A stretch of 9,182 nt of DNA from Anaerolineae bacterium. Lineage in GTDB: Bacteria; Chloroflexota; Anaerolineae; JAAYZQ01. Within the stretch, counting starts at the first letter, position 1, and the number at the start of each line of letters is the position of its first letter. The stretch lies in assembly GCA_016929795.1 (NCBI GenBank), contig JAFGIA010000003.1, forward strand, positions 1 through 9,182. The letters are read 5' to 3'. Positions 1-6,191 of this stretch are shown here, piece by piece. Made by a program: the position numbers and the translations under genes. The notes beneath the pieces were generated by a model, which saw nothing but the letters and a program-made list of their open reading frames with translations, had not been told where the DNA came from and ran no database searches.

Positions 1-756
1 ATGGAGCAGCAGGGCGACTTTATGCAGATGATCGAGAGCTACCCGCCCGAGTTCCTGGCGTTCTTTGGCGGCGACGCGGCGAGCCTGGCGACGCCGCAAG
101 GGTACCTCGGCATGTATGGGTTCTCGATGCTGCCCGTCATCGTGGGCATCTTTGCCGTCATCGCCGGCAGCGGCCTGCTGGCGAGCGACGAGGAGAGCGG
201 GCGCCTCGACCTGATCGTGGCCCATCCCGTGAGCCGGACCGCGCTCTTCTGGGGGCGTGTGCTCGCCTTCCTCGCCGCGACCCTGGGCATCCTGGTCATC
301 GGCTGGCTGGGCTTCTCCGTCCTGCTGGGCGGGTCGAGCCTGGACGTCAGTTGGGGCGAGATGGCACTGCCCTTCCTGCCCGTGCTGGCGCAGACGCTGA
401 TCTATGGCGCGGTGGCACTGGTGCTCAGCTTGCTATTGCCGTCGCGCCGGCTGGCGGCGGCGGGCGCCGGGTTGCTGCTCGTGCTTAGCTACTTTCTGAC
501 GTCGATGTCAGGCCTGAACGAGCAACTCGCAACGATCGCCCAGTTTCTGCCGTACGACTACTTCCAGGGTGCCGATGCCCTCCAGGGACTCGACCTGGCC
601 TCATTCGTGGGCCTCGTCGCCGTGAGCGCGCTGCTGGCGGCGATCGCCTGGTGGCGGTTCGAGCGACGCGATATTCGCATCGCGGGCGAGGGTGGCTGGC
701 GCCTCCCCTCACAGCTCAGGCTCAGGAGAGCCAGGAGCGGGGCACCCTCGGCCTGA
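1..756 (+). CDS. ABC-2 type transporter permease, C-terminal part (5' truncated)
   Basis: Membrane subunit of an ABC-2 family exporter; it would pair with a separate ATPase, probably encoded upstream of the window. The 251 visible residues hold about five hydrophobic segments (roughly 40-61, 86-108, 120-146, 151-170, 203-219). Between the first two is the cytoplasmic stretch EESGRLDLIVAHPVSR (64-79), which is characteristic of these permeases (a 'sSeEesGtLelLLa.PvsR'-type motif). The protein ends in a basic cytoplasmic tail. The ATG at base 1 codes for a Met just before an amphipathic stretch (MIESYPPEFLAFFGG) that in the family lies in the extracytoplasmic loop after TM1. TM1 is therefore missing and the true start is probably upstream of the window. 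Substrate unknown. It is separated from the next gene by a terminator, so it belongs to a different transcription unit. Family call is firm; the 5' truncation is inferred. Confidence 0.85.
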   Translation: MEQQGDFMQMIESYPPEFLAFFGGDAASLATPQGYLGMYGFSMLPVIVGIFAVIAGSGLLASDEESGRLDLIVAHPVSRTALFWGRVLAFLAATLGILVIGWLGFSVLLGGSSLDVSWGEMALPFLPVLAQTLIYGAVALVLSLLLPSRRLAAAGAGLLLVLSYFLTSMSGLNEQLATIAQFLPYDYFQGADALQGLDLASFVGLVAVSALLAAIAWWRFERRDIRIAGEGGWRLPSQLRLRRARSGAPSA

Positions 757-777
757 ACGCCTCACCGCCCGCATTCC

Positions 778-810
778 CCACTCCCTGGCGCACGGGGCGC
801 CAGGGAGTGG
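778..810 (+). terminator. Intrinsic-type hairpin terminator after the ABC permease gene
   Basis: Perfect 13-bp inverted repeat: CCACTCCCTGGCG at 778-790 pairs with CGCCAGGGAGTGG at 798-810. One further C-G pair (791/797) leaves a 5-nt loop. It lies 21 nt after the permease stop codon. The following bases are only moderately T-rich (cTTTcccgaTggTTgTTTcc), so it is not a textbook U-tract, but stem strength and position fit transcription termination of the permease unit. Confidence 0.75.
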
Positions 811-859
811 CTTTCCCGATGGTTGTTTCCCAGCGTCACGTGGACACACCCACTCCAGA

Positions 860-875
860 GTCAAAGGGTCAAAGG
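860..875 (+). repeat. 8-bp direct tandem repeat upstream of the AOR promoter
   Basis: GTCAAAGG occurs twice head to tail (860-867 and 868-875), followed by a degenerate third copy (GTTCCAAAG, 876-884). It sits about 75-90 bp upstream of the -10 hexamer, where an activator or half-site repeat could lie. It may equally be chance or a small slippage product; no function is assigned. Confidence 0.4.
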
Positions 876-890
876 GTTCCAAAGAGTAGA

Positions 891-906
891 TCGGACACCT
901 GTCCGA
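891..906. promoter_or_regulatory. Perfect 16-bp palindrome, operator-like
   Basis: TCGGACACCTGTCCGA is a perfect inverted repeat with 7-bp arms around a 2-bp centre. It overlaps a second dyad, CCTGTC-c-GACAGG (898-910). The palindrome's centre is about 65 bp upstream of the expected transcription start. The 5-4-5 layout CGGAC-N4-GTCCG resembles the LexA boxes of Gram-positive bacteria (CGAAC-N4-GTTCG) with a symmetrical A-to-G/T-to-C change. GGACA-N2-TGTCC dyads are also common for TetR-family repressors. No regulator gene is visible in the window, so which protein binds it, if any, is unknown. Confidence 0.5.
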
Positions 907-948
907 CAGGCTATTGGCCGGCTGGCGGATGCGCCGGGGACCAACCTC

Positions 949-957
949 TGCTATAAT
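949..957 (+). promoter_or_regulatory. Extended -10 promoter of the AOR-led operon
   Basis: TGcTATAAT gives a consensus extended -10 motif: TG at 949-950, one base, then a perfect TATAAT at 952-957. No good -35 hexamer exists at 16-18 bp spacing (the bases at 929-935 are GC-rich), which fits an extended -10 promoter. Expected transcription start is near 964. That places the terminator and palindrome outside the transcript and excludes the upstream in-frame ATG at 823 as the start of the next gene. Confidence 0.65.
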
Positions 958-989
958 GGGCTCGCAGGAAAACCATCAAGTACAAAGGT

Positions 990-1005
990 CGGGAGCAACC
1001 CGGTG
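990..1005 (+). promoter_or_regulatory. SD-like GGGAG and alternative GTG start in a small hairpin
   Basis: GGGAG at 991-995 lies 7 nt before an in-frame GTG at 1003, a plausible ribosome site for the AOR gene. The same bases form a short hairpin, CGGG (990-993), loop AGCAA, CCCG (999-1002), which would hide the site. The ATG at 1042 matches the usual N-terminus of the family better but has no clear SD. The start is therefore ambiguous between 1003 and 1042. Confidence 0.4.
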
Positions 1006-1041
1006 AGGCCAGTTGTCAAGAAGATCACGCACTTTCGGAAC

Positions 1042-3084
1042 ATGCATGCCTGGGCGAACCGCTTGCTGCGCCTGGATCTCGACAACATGGACATTGACGT
1101 GCAGGAGACAGAACCCTACGTGCCCGAGTACCTGGGGGCGCGCGGGCTTGCCGCCAGGATCTGCTGGCAGGAGTACGCCGAGCCTGTGGAACCCTTCGAG
1201 CCCGCCAATCCCTTGATGATCTTTCCAGGGGCGCTCACCGGCTCACGTGCCCCCTACTCGGGGCGGACCAGCGTCTGCTCCTTCAGCCCACAGGCGGTTC
1301 CGCATCCCTGGTTCACGCGCTCGAACGTGGGCGGATTCTTTGGCGGCGAGCTCAAGCGCGCCGGCTACGATGGGGTCATCGTGACCGGCGCTGCCACGAG
1401 GCCGGTGCGGATACGCATCCGCGACGACGAGATCGCCGTGCTGGGAGCGAACGATCTGTGGGGGCTGGACACGCTCGATACACTGCAAGCGCTCGAATCG
1501 GTGGACGGCAAGGGCGTGCGCTCCCTGGCCATCGGCCCTGCCGGCGAGCGGTTGAGCCGCATCGCCACCATCCACACGGCCAGCTCTTCCGCCTGCGGCC
1601 AGGGAGGTTTTGGCGCGGTCATGGGCTCCAAGAAGCTGAAGGCCATCTCGGTCCGCGGCTCGGGGCGGGTGTCCCTCTATGCGCCAGAAACCATCCGCTC
1701 CATCGCCAGTGCCCTCGCCGCGGCGTTCGCCAGCGATGGTCAGACCGGCCCACTCAACTTTTACGGCGATATCAAGCGCCTCAACCGGCAACTGGCGGCA
1801 GAGGGAAGCGGCAGCGCCGTGTGCCGTGGCTGCACCGAGGGATGTATCACCCCCTGTGTAGCCCACTTCCAGGACGTGCCCGGCGTGGCAAACGACCGCA
1901 CGTGGAGCGGGGATTGGGTCTGTGTAGGACGCGACTTTCTGGGGTACGCGGAGGGAGATCCACCCTCAAAGCGATCTGTCTACGACTGGCAGTTGGGCGA
2001 GCGCGCTGCCTTTGAGATGAACGTCCTCTCCAACCGCTACGGCCTGAACCAGTTCGACATCCTGGGCGGCATGGTGCCATGGCTGATCGCCTGCCAGAAG
2101 GCCGGTCTGATCGCCACCATCGACGGCCGCCCGATCGATTGGCGGTCGCCGACATTCTGGGCCGAGTTCTTGCGCACCATCGCCTATCGCGAGGGCCTGG
2201 GGGATGCCCTGGCGGGGGGGGGGTGGGCCGCCGCGAGCGCATTGCACCTGGGCGAGGGGCTGGCAAGGCAGCGCTATCCAGGCTGGGGCCACGCAGCACA
2301 TTGCGACCCGTTTGGCTGGGGGGAAGTGACCTTTCCCTACTGGCTGGTGTCCGCGTTGCAGTGGTCGGCCGACACGCGCGATCCCTTTAACAGCGGGCAT
2401 GGGTATCTGTGGGCAGCCGACGCCGCCGAGCGCGCTGCCCAACTGCCGAGCGACTCAGAACGGCAGATCGCGCTGGATCGCATCCGCGCCCTGGGGCAGC
2501 GCGTCTACCGCAGCGCGGATGCCGTGGATCCATGCAGCGGCTACGAGGGCAAGGCCTATCCCGGCTACTACCAGACCCTGCGCTCGGTGATCAAGGACTG
2601 CCTGCCTGTGGACGCCCATTTCCCGCTGATCTACCGCGAGACAGCGCCCGATCTCTATTGGCGGCTGCACGGCGTCGAGGGCCTCGGCGACATCGAAGGG
2701 CCTGCCGTCGAGTACCATCTCTTCTGCGCCGGCACCGGCGTCCCCTGGTCCGAGGAAGAGTTCGTGGCGGCTGCAGAGCGTGTCCTTTGCCTGGAGCGGG
2801 CCCTGCAAGTTCGCCATTGGGGGCGCGACCGCGCGATGGACGAGAACGTCCTGCCCTACTTTGAGCGGACCGAGCCATATCGCAATCCCTTCCTGGATCG
2901 GCGGGTTGCCCTCGATCGGGAACAGTTCAGGCCCGTCATGGACGAATTCTACACGCTGCAGGGCTGGGACGTCGAGCGCGGCTGGCCCACGCGGGAACGT
3001 TTGCGCACGCTTGGCATCGAGGACGTGTACAGGCCCATGATCGATGGAGCAAGCAGGGTCCAGTTGCCTGAGTGGAGGCTGTGA
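1042..3084 (+). CDS. Aldehyde ferredoxin oxidoreductase-like tungsten/molybdenum enzyme
   Basis: AOR-family proteins carry a bis-pterin tungsten (or Mo) cofactor and a [4Fe-4S] cluster and typically oxidise aldehydes with ferredoxin, in the cytoplasm. The predicted protein has 680 residues from ATG 1042 (693 from GTG 1003). The opening MHAWANRLLRLDL fits the family start, which is why I chose 1042. The N-terminal domain (about 1-205) has GARGLAAR, SNVGGFFGGELKRAGYDG (94-111), GPAGE (165-169) and GAVMGSKKLKAI (191-202), all hallmark AOR_N motifs. The C-terminal part carries C261-x2-C264-x3-C268 plus C272, NRYGLNQ (331-337) at the first pterin motif, D519-CLPV-D524 at the second, and the typical GWDVERGWPTRERLRTLG tail. 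In Pyrococcus AOR the second motif ends in the fourth cluster cysteine; here that position is Asp. A G10 run lies inside the gene but the frame is intact. No dedicated ferredoxin or cofactor gene is nearby. Family certain; substrate and activity unknown. Confidence 0.93.
   Translation: MHAWANRLLRLDLDNMDIDVQETEPYVPEYLGARGLAARICWQEYAEPVEPFEPANPLMIFPGALTGSRAPYSGRTSVCSFSPQAVPHPWFTRSNVGGFFGGELKRAGYDGVIVTGAATRPVRIRIRDDEIAVLGANDLWGLDTLDTLQALESVDGKGVRSLAIGPAGERLSRIATIHTASSSACGQGGFGAVMGSKKLKAISVRGSGRVSLYAPETIRSIASALAAAFASDGQTGPLNFYGDIKRLNRQLAAEGSGSAVCRGCTEGCITPCVAHFQDVPGVANDRTWSGDWVCVGRDFLGYAEGDPPSKRSVYDWQLGERAAFEMNVLSNRYGLNQFDILGGMVPWLIACQKAGLIATIDGRPIDWRSPTFWAEFLRTIAYREGLGDALAGGGWAAASALHLGEGLARQRYPGWGHAAHCDPFGWGEVTFPYWLVSALQWSADTRDPFNSGHGYLWAADAAERAAQLPSDSERQIALDRIRALGQRVYRSADAVDPCSGYEGKAYPGYYQTLRSVIKDCLPVDAHFPLIYRETAPDLYWRLHGVEGLGDIEGPAVEYHLFCAGTGVPWSEEEFVAAAERVLCLERALQVRHWGRDRAMDENVLPYFERTEPYRNPFLDRRVALDREQFRPVMDEFYTLQGWDVERGWPTRERLRTLGIEDVYRPMIDGASRVQLPEWRL
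2214..2223 (+). repeat. G10 homopolymer inside the AOR-like gene
   Basis: Ten consecutive G residues encode part of LAGGGW (residues 390-395 counted from ATG 1042). The frame is open on both sides and family-like sequence continues after it, so the count of ten gives the functional frame. Such tracts are prone to slippage and to sequencing error. Confidence 0.9.
3074..3078 (+). promoter_or_regulatory. Ribosome binding site fixing the hydrolase start at 3084
   Basis: GGAGG lies 5 nt before ATG 3084. That ATG overlaps the TGA of the AOR gene by one base (TGATG). The site overlaps the possible upstream GTG start at 3072, which makes 3084 the better start and suggests translational coupling. Confidence 0.7.
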
Positions 3085-3878
3085 TGATACCGGTGGAGTT
3101 TGTCAGCTCGGGAAGTATCGTGCAAGGATACCTCTTTCGATCCGTTGCTCATTCCGCCATCGCCACGGTGGTCTTTCTCCAGGGATTCCCGGGGATCGAG
3201 GGGGATGAGCTGATCTGTGGACGGCTGGCACGAGAGGGCGTCAACGTCCTGACCTTCAACTACCGGGGCACATTCAGGAGTGAGGGCCTTTTTTCGTTCA
3301 GCAATGCACTGTCTGATGCTGGCGCAGCACTCCAATTTGCTCAGGAACCGCAGAGCCAGGCAGCCTATCAAGTCGATCCTGCCCGGATCGTGCTCGGTGG
3401 GTGGAGTTTTGGTGGCGCCATGGTACCCGCCGCGGCCGCTCGGTTTCCCGAGTTCACCAGGATATTTATGATCTCGGGGAGGAACTTTGGCCGTGAAGCG
3501 CGGGAAATCGAACGAGACCCGGAATATGCACAGCAGGTGAGAAAAAACCTGGAATCGCTCCGTGCTCCCAACGGACCTGTCCGCTTTGGCGATGACTTGC
3601 TGGCTGACTTGATGGCCAACCAGGCATCCCTGGATCACGACAGACTGGCGCCGGCGCTCAAAGATCGCGACATCCTGCTGGTCGGCGGATGGCAGGATAG
3701 GGTTGTCCCGGTTGAGGAGCACATCCTTCCATTCCACCGCGCCCTCGTGCAGAATGGGGCACACCGTGCAAGGCTCGTGACGTTCGAGGACGATCACGAA
3801 TACCTGAAGAGCCAAGACCAACTGGTCGCCACCCTTTTGGACTGGCTCACAGCCAGAGAGGAGGATCATCTTGCCTGA
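3084..3878 (+). CDS. Alpha/beta hydrolase (dienelactone hydrolase/peptidase-like)
   Basis: Predicted cytoplasmic serine hydrolase of 264 residues with the full alpha/beta-hydrolase pattern. The oxyanion-loop strand is VVFLQGFPG (29-37). FNYRGTFRSEG (58-68) matches the usual 'DYRGhG.S.G'. The nucleophile elbow is G106-W-S108-F-G110, the acid is D205 in GGWQDRVVP, and the general base is H238 in FEDDHEY. All three catalytic residues are therefore present. There is no signal peptide. The closest general type is the short-chain hydrolases with HGFPG motifs that act on esters or small peptides; a Gln replaces the usual His of HGFPG. The gene is coupled to the AOR gene by a 1-nt stop/start overlap and overlaps the next gene by 8 nt. 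Sampled stretches have lower GC (35 of 60 at 3301-3360, 34 of 60 at 3481-3540) than the MFS gene further down. Substrate not predictable. Confidence 0.88.
   Translation: MIPVEFVSSGSIVQGYLFRSVAHSAIATVVFLQGFPGIEGDELICGRLAREGVNVLTFNYRGTFRSEGLFSFSNALSDAGAALQFAQEPQSQAAYQVDPARIVLGGWSFGGAMVPAAAARFPEFTRIFMISGRNFGREAREIERDPEYAQQVRKNLESLRAPNGPVRFGDDLLADLMANQASLDHDRLAPALKDRDILLVGGWQDRVVPVEEHILPFHRALVQNGAHRARLVTFEDDHEYLKSQDQLVATLLDWLTAREEDHLA
3859..3864 (+). promoter_or_regulatory. Strong SD deciding a TTG start for the S41 peptidase
   Basis: A perfect AGGAGG lies 6 nt before TTG 3871, inside the end of the hydrolase gene. There is no ATG nearby in that frame, and the family-like N-terminus begins within ten residues of this TTG, so TTG is the likely start. 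Confidence 0.75.
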
Positions 3879-5130
3879 AAACCTATCGCTTGCGCTCTGT
3901 CACACGGTCGTCCGGGATGTCGCCCGGCTGGCGCGGGAAAAGTATGTGGTTCCCGCTGTCGGCGAGAAGCTGGCTGCGTCCATTGAGGCCAGGCTTGAAC
4001 GGGGCGGCTATGACGACGCCTGCGAGGCTGGCGAGCTTGCGCTGAGGCTGACCGAGGATCTGCGCGCATTATCGAACGACAAGCACTGGAGCATCCTCTA
4101 CGATCCGCACCGGCTGGCAGCGCGCGTCGATCCGGAGACAGAAGAGGAGGATGCAAAATTGGCGCGCTGGCTCGACGAGACGCGCCGCCAGAACTTTGGC
4201 TTTGAGAAAGTGGAGCGGCTGCGCGGGAACATTGGCTACATCGACCTGCGAGAATTCATCCCGAGTGAGCACGCTGGCGACACGGCCGTGGCGGCGATGG
4301 GTTTCGTCGCCCACTGCGACGCACTCATCTTTGACCTGAGGCGAAACCACGGCGGCTATCCGAGCATGGTCCAGCTCCTCACCAGCTACTTGCTCGATCC
4401 AGAGCCCAAACACATCAACACCTTCTACTACCGCCCGAGCGGCGAAACGCAACAATTCTGGACCTTTCCCCACGTGCCGGGCAAACGGCTGCCCGACGTT
4501 CCGGTGTACGTGCTAACCAGCCGCGCGACGGGTTCTGGGGCCGAAGAGTTCGCCTACAATCTGAAGCAGATGGGCCGGGCCACTCTCATCGGTGAAACGA
4601 CGGTGGGCGCCGCCCATCCGGTCACTATGGAAGTGGTCCAGGAGCATTTTCAGGTACGGCTGCCCTACGGACGCCCCATCAACCCGATCAGCGGCGAGAA
4701 CTGGGAGGGCACCGGCGTCGAGCCACACATCTCCGTTCCGCAGGAGGAGGCACTCAGGACAGCACACCTCCATGCCCTGGCACACCTGGCCGAGACCGGT
4801 CACGATGATGCGCACCGGCGTGACCTGGCCTGGGAGGCGGAAATCGCCGCCAGCCTGTACACGCCGGTGCACGTCGAAGAAGCGACGCTGAACCGTTACG
4901 CAGGCACCTATGGCCGGCGCAGCTTTGCCATCGAGGATGGGGCGCTGACGTACATGCATCAAGCGCAGGCCATCGCCTGGAAGCTGGTACCGCTCACCGA
5001 GACGCGGTTCCGGCTGGATGAAGACGTGAAATTCGAGTTCATCGTCGACGAGGAAGGAATTGCCACCGCCGTGCACGTCTTCTACCGGGATGACAGACCG
5101 GATATTATCGATTCCAAGGAGCGAACATGA
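3871..5130 (+). CDS. S41 family peptidase, retinol-binding protein 3 (IRBP)-like
   Basis: Protein of 419 residues from TTG 3871. Residues 8-77 form the helical IRBP/Peptidase_S41_N-type region, ending in SNDKHWSILY with His72. The S41 core follows (about 118-290): GNIGYIDLREF, the DLRRNHGGYPSM strand-turn, then SRATGSGAEEF with the predicted nucleophile Ser222. Next come GETTVGAAHP (241-250) and GENWEGTGVEPHISVP with Glu279. In tricorn-type S41 members a Ser-His-Glu set is used; the Lys of the CtpA/Tsp Ser-Lys dyad is absent here, so I infer a His72/Ser222/Glu279 arrangement. A C-terminal beta-rich domain (about 335-415, LNRYAGTYGRRSFAIEDGALTY) resembles the DUF3471-type domain found behind beta-lactamase-like and S41 proteins. 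No signal peptide, PDZ domain or membrane anchor is seen, unlike secreted C-terminal processing peptidases. It overlaps the hydrolase by 8 nt and the kinase by 4 nt. Substrate unknown. Confidence 0.88.
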   Translation: MPENLSLALCHTVVRDVARLAREKYVVPAVGEKLAASIEARLERGGYDDACEAGELALRLTEDLRALSNDKHWSILYDPHRLAARVDPETEEEDAKLARWLDETRRQNFGFEKVERLRGNIGYIDLREFIPSEHAGDTAVAAMGFVAHCDALIFDLRRNHGGYPSMVQLLTSYLLDPEPKHINTFYYRPSGETQQFWTFPHVPGKRLPDVPVYVLTSRATGSGAEEFAYNLKQMGRATLIGETTVGAAHPVTMEVVQEHFQVRLPYGRPINPISGENWEGTGVEPHISVPQEEALRTAHLHALAHLAETGHDDAHRRDLAWEAEIAASLYTPVHVEEATLNRYAGTYGRRSFAIEDGALTYMHQAQAIAWKLVPLTETRFRLDEDVKFEFIVDEEGIATAVHVFYRDDRPDIIDSKERT

Positions 5131-6182
5131 AACCATACAATGAACTGACGCGCCGCGGGCGGCTGCGCCGGCTGCGGGGGCTGGCCGAAGCCGCGCTGGC
5201 AGCGTATGGCCTAGAAGGGGCACACTGCCGGCTCGTTTACGGCGGCTTCAACACGCTCTACAAGGTCACGGATCCCAGGGCACAGACCGGCTCGGTGGAC
5301 GATAATCTATTCGAGCCGGGCCAATATCTGCTCCGGCTCCTTCCGGTGAGCTGGCAAAGCGCCGAGGCGATCGAGGTGGAGCTGGCGTGGTTGGCTGCCC
5401 TGCGCGGCGCCGGCTTGCCGGTGCCCGAACCGATCCCCAGGCTGGATGGCGACTGGCTAACGCGCATCGCCGCCCCCGGCGTTCCGGAGACACGGCTTTG
5501 TACGCTGCAGCGCTGGATCAAGGGGCGGCTGCTCCCCAATCATGGCCGCCCGGAACATTACCGCGCACAGGGCCGGCTGATGGCGCGCATGCACAACTTT
5601 ACGCAGGGATGGCCGCTTCCTCCAGGGCATCAGGCCAAACGCCGCTACGATTGGGATGGCCTGTTCATGAACGACCCTGAAATCGGCCTGCCGCCGGGAG
5701 AATGTTGGGAGTACCTGCCGCCCAATTGGGTCGAGCCATTCAGAATCGTCACCCGGCAGTTCCGCCAACTGATCGATGCCTGGGGCACCGGACCAGAGGT
5801 GTATGGCCTGATCCACGCCGACCTGGGCCTGGACGCCAATCTCCTCTTCTGGCACGGCCGGCCCCGCCCGATCGACTTTGACGGTTCCGGGTTCGGCTAC
5901 TGGATGTACGATCTGGCCGTGGCGCTGGCCCACTGTGTTGGCACCCCGGACTATGCTCGCTTTCGAGACGCGCTCTTTGAGGGATATGCCGAGCACCGTG
6001 CCCTGCCCGAAACACAGATCGGCCAGCTACCGCTATTCATCGCGGCCTTTTATGTCTATTACACGCTCTGGATGGTTGGCGTAGACCACCTCCACCCCGG
6101 ATCCCTCGGCGAGGAGATGGAGGAAGTGATGTATCGAGGCGTAGCGTTGATTCTGAATCACGTGGTGAACTCCATTCATTAG
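5127..6182 (+). CDS. APH-fold phosphotransferase (COG2334-like small-molecule kinase)
   Basis: Predicted ATP-dependent kinase of the aminoglycoside phosphotransferase/choline kinase fold, 351 residues, cytoplasmic. The N-lobe shows a nucleotide loop-like LVYGGFNTLYKV (37-48) followed by YLLRLLP, with an Arg rather than a Lys in the beta-3 position. The hinge region is LCTLQRWIKGRLL. The catalytic loop is LIHADLGLDANLLF with H230, D232 and N238; one extra residue separates D and N compared with the common HxDxxxxN. The metal-binding motif is IDFD (249-252) followed by GFGYWMYDLAVAL. Start ATG 5127 has AAGGAG 5 nt upstream and overlaps the peptidase stop by ATGA. Homologues of this type include homoserine kinase type II and other amino-alcohol or amino-acid kinases; many are annotated loosely as aminoglycoside phosphotransferases. 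I see no basis for calling antibiotic resistance. Fold certain, substrate unknown. Confidence 0.88.
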   Translation: MKPYNELTRRGRLRRLRGLAEAALAAYGLEGAHCRLVYGGFNTLYKVTDPRAQTGSVDDNLFEPGQYLLRLLPVSWQSAEAIEVELAWLAALRGAGLPVPEPIPRLDGDWLTRIAAPGVPETRLCTLQRWIKGRLLPNHGRPEHYRAQGRLMARMHNFTQGWPLPPGHQAKRRYDWDGLFMNDPEIGLPPGECWEYLPPNWVEPFRIVTRQFRQLIDAWGTGPEVYGLIHADLGLDANLLFWHGRPRPIDFDGSGFGYWMYDLAVALAHCVGTPDYARFRDALFEGYAEHRALPETQIGQLPLFIAAFYVYYTLWMVGVDHLHPGSLGEEMEEVMYRGVALILNHVVNSIH

Positions 6183-6191
6183 GAAGGCACG

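Noticed and set aside
651..956. A 101-codon + strand open frame across the terminator and gap
   Set aside because: It overlaps the permease end, crosses the hairpin terminator, and its low-complexity Pro/Gly/Arg-rich translation resembles no family.
823..1041. Upstream extension of the AOR-like gene to ATG 823
   Set aside because: The extra 73 residues are not family-like, and the frame runs through the palindrome and the extended -10 promoter, so it is just an open frame through the regulatory gap.
960..1041. A riboswitch (for example Moco- or cobalamin-type) in the AOR leader
   Set aside because: The leader is under 80 nt, with one 4-bp hairpin and no recognisable conserved aptamer core.
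2949..3869. A 306-codon reverse-strand open frame
   Set aside because: It lies opposite the AOR end and the hydrolase, which have full catalytic motifs. Its translation shows no domain features, so it is a shadow of GC-rich coding.
5127..6182. Annotation as an aminoglycoside resistance enzyme
   Set aside because: The APH fold is shared by many metabolic kinases, and nothing in the sequence points to aminoglycoside binding.
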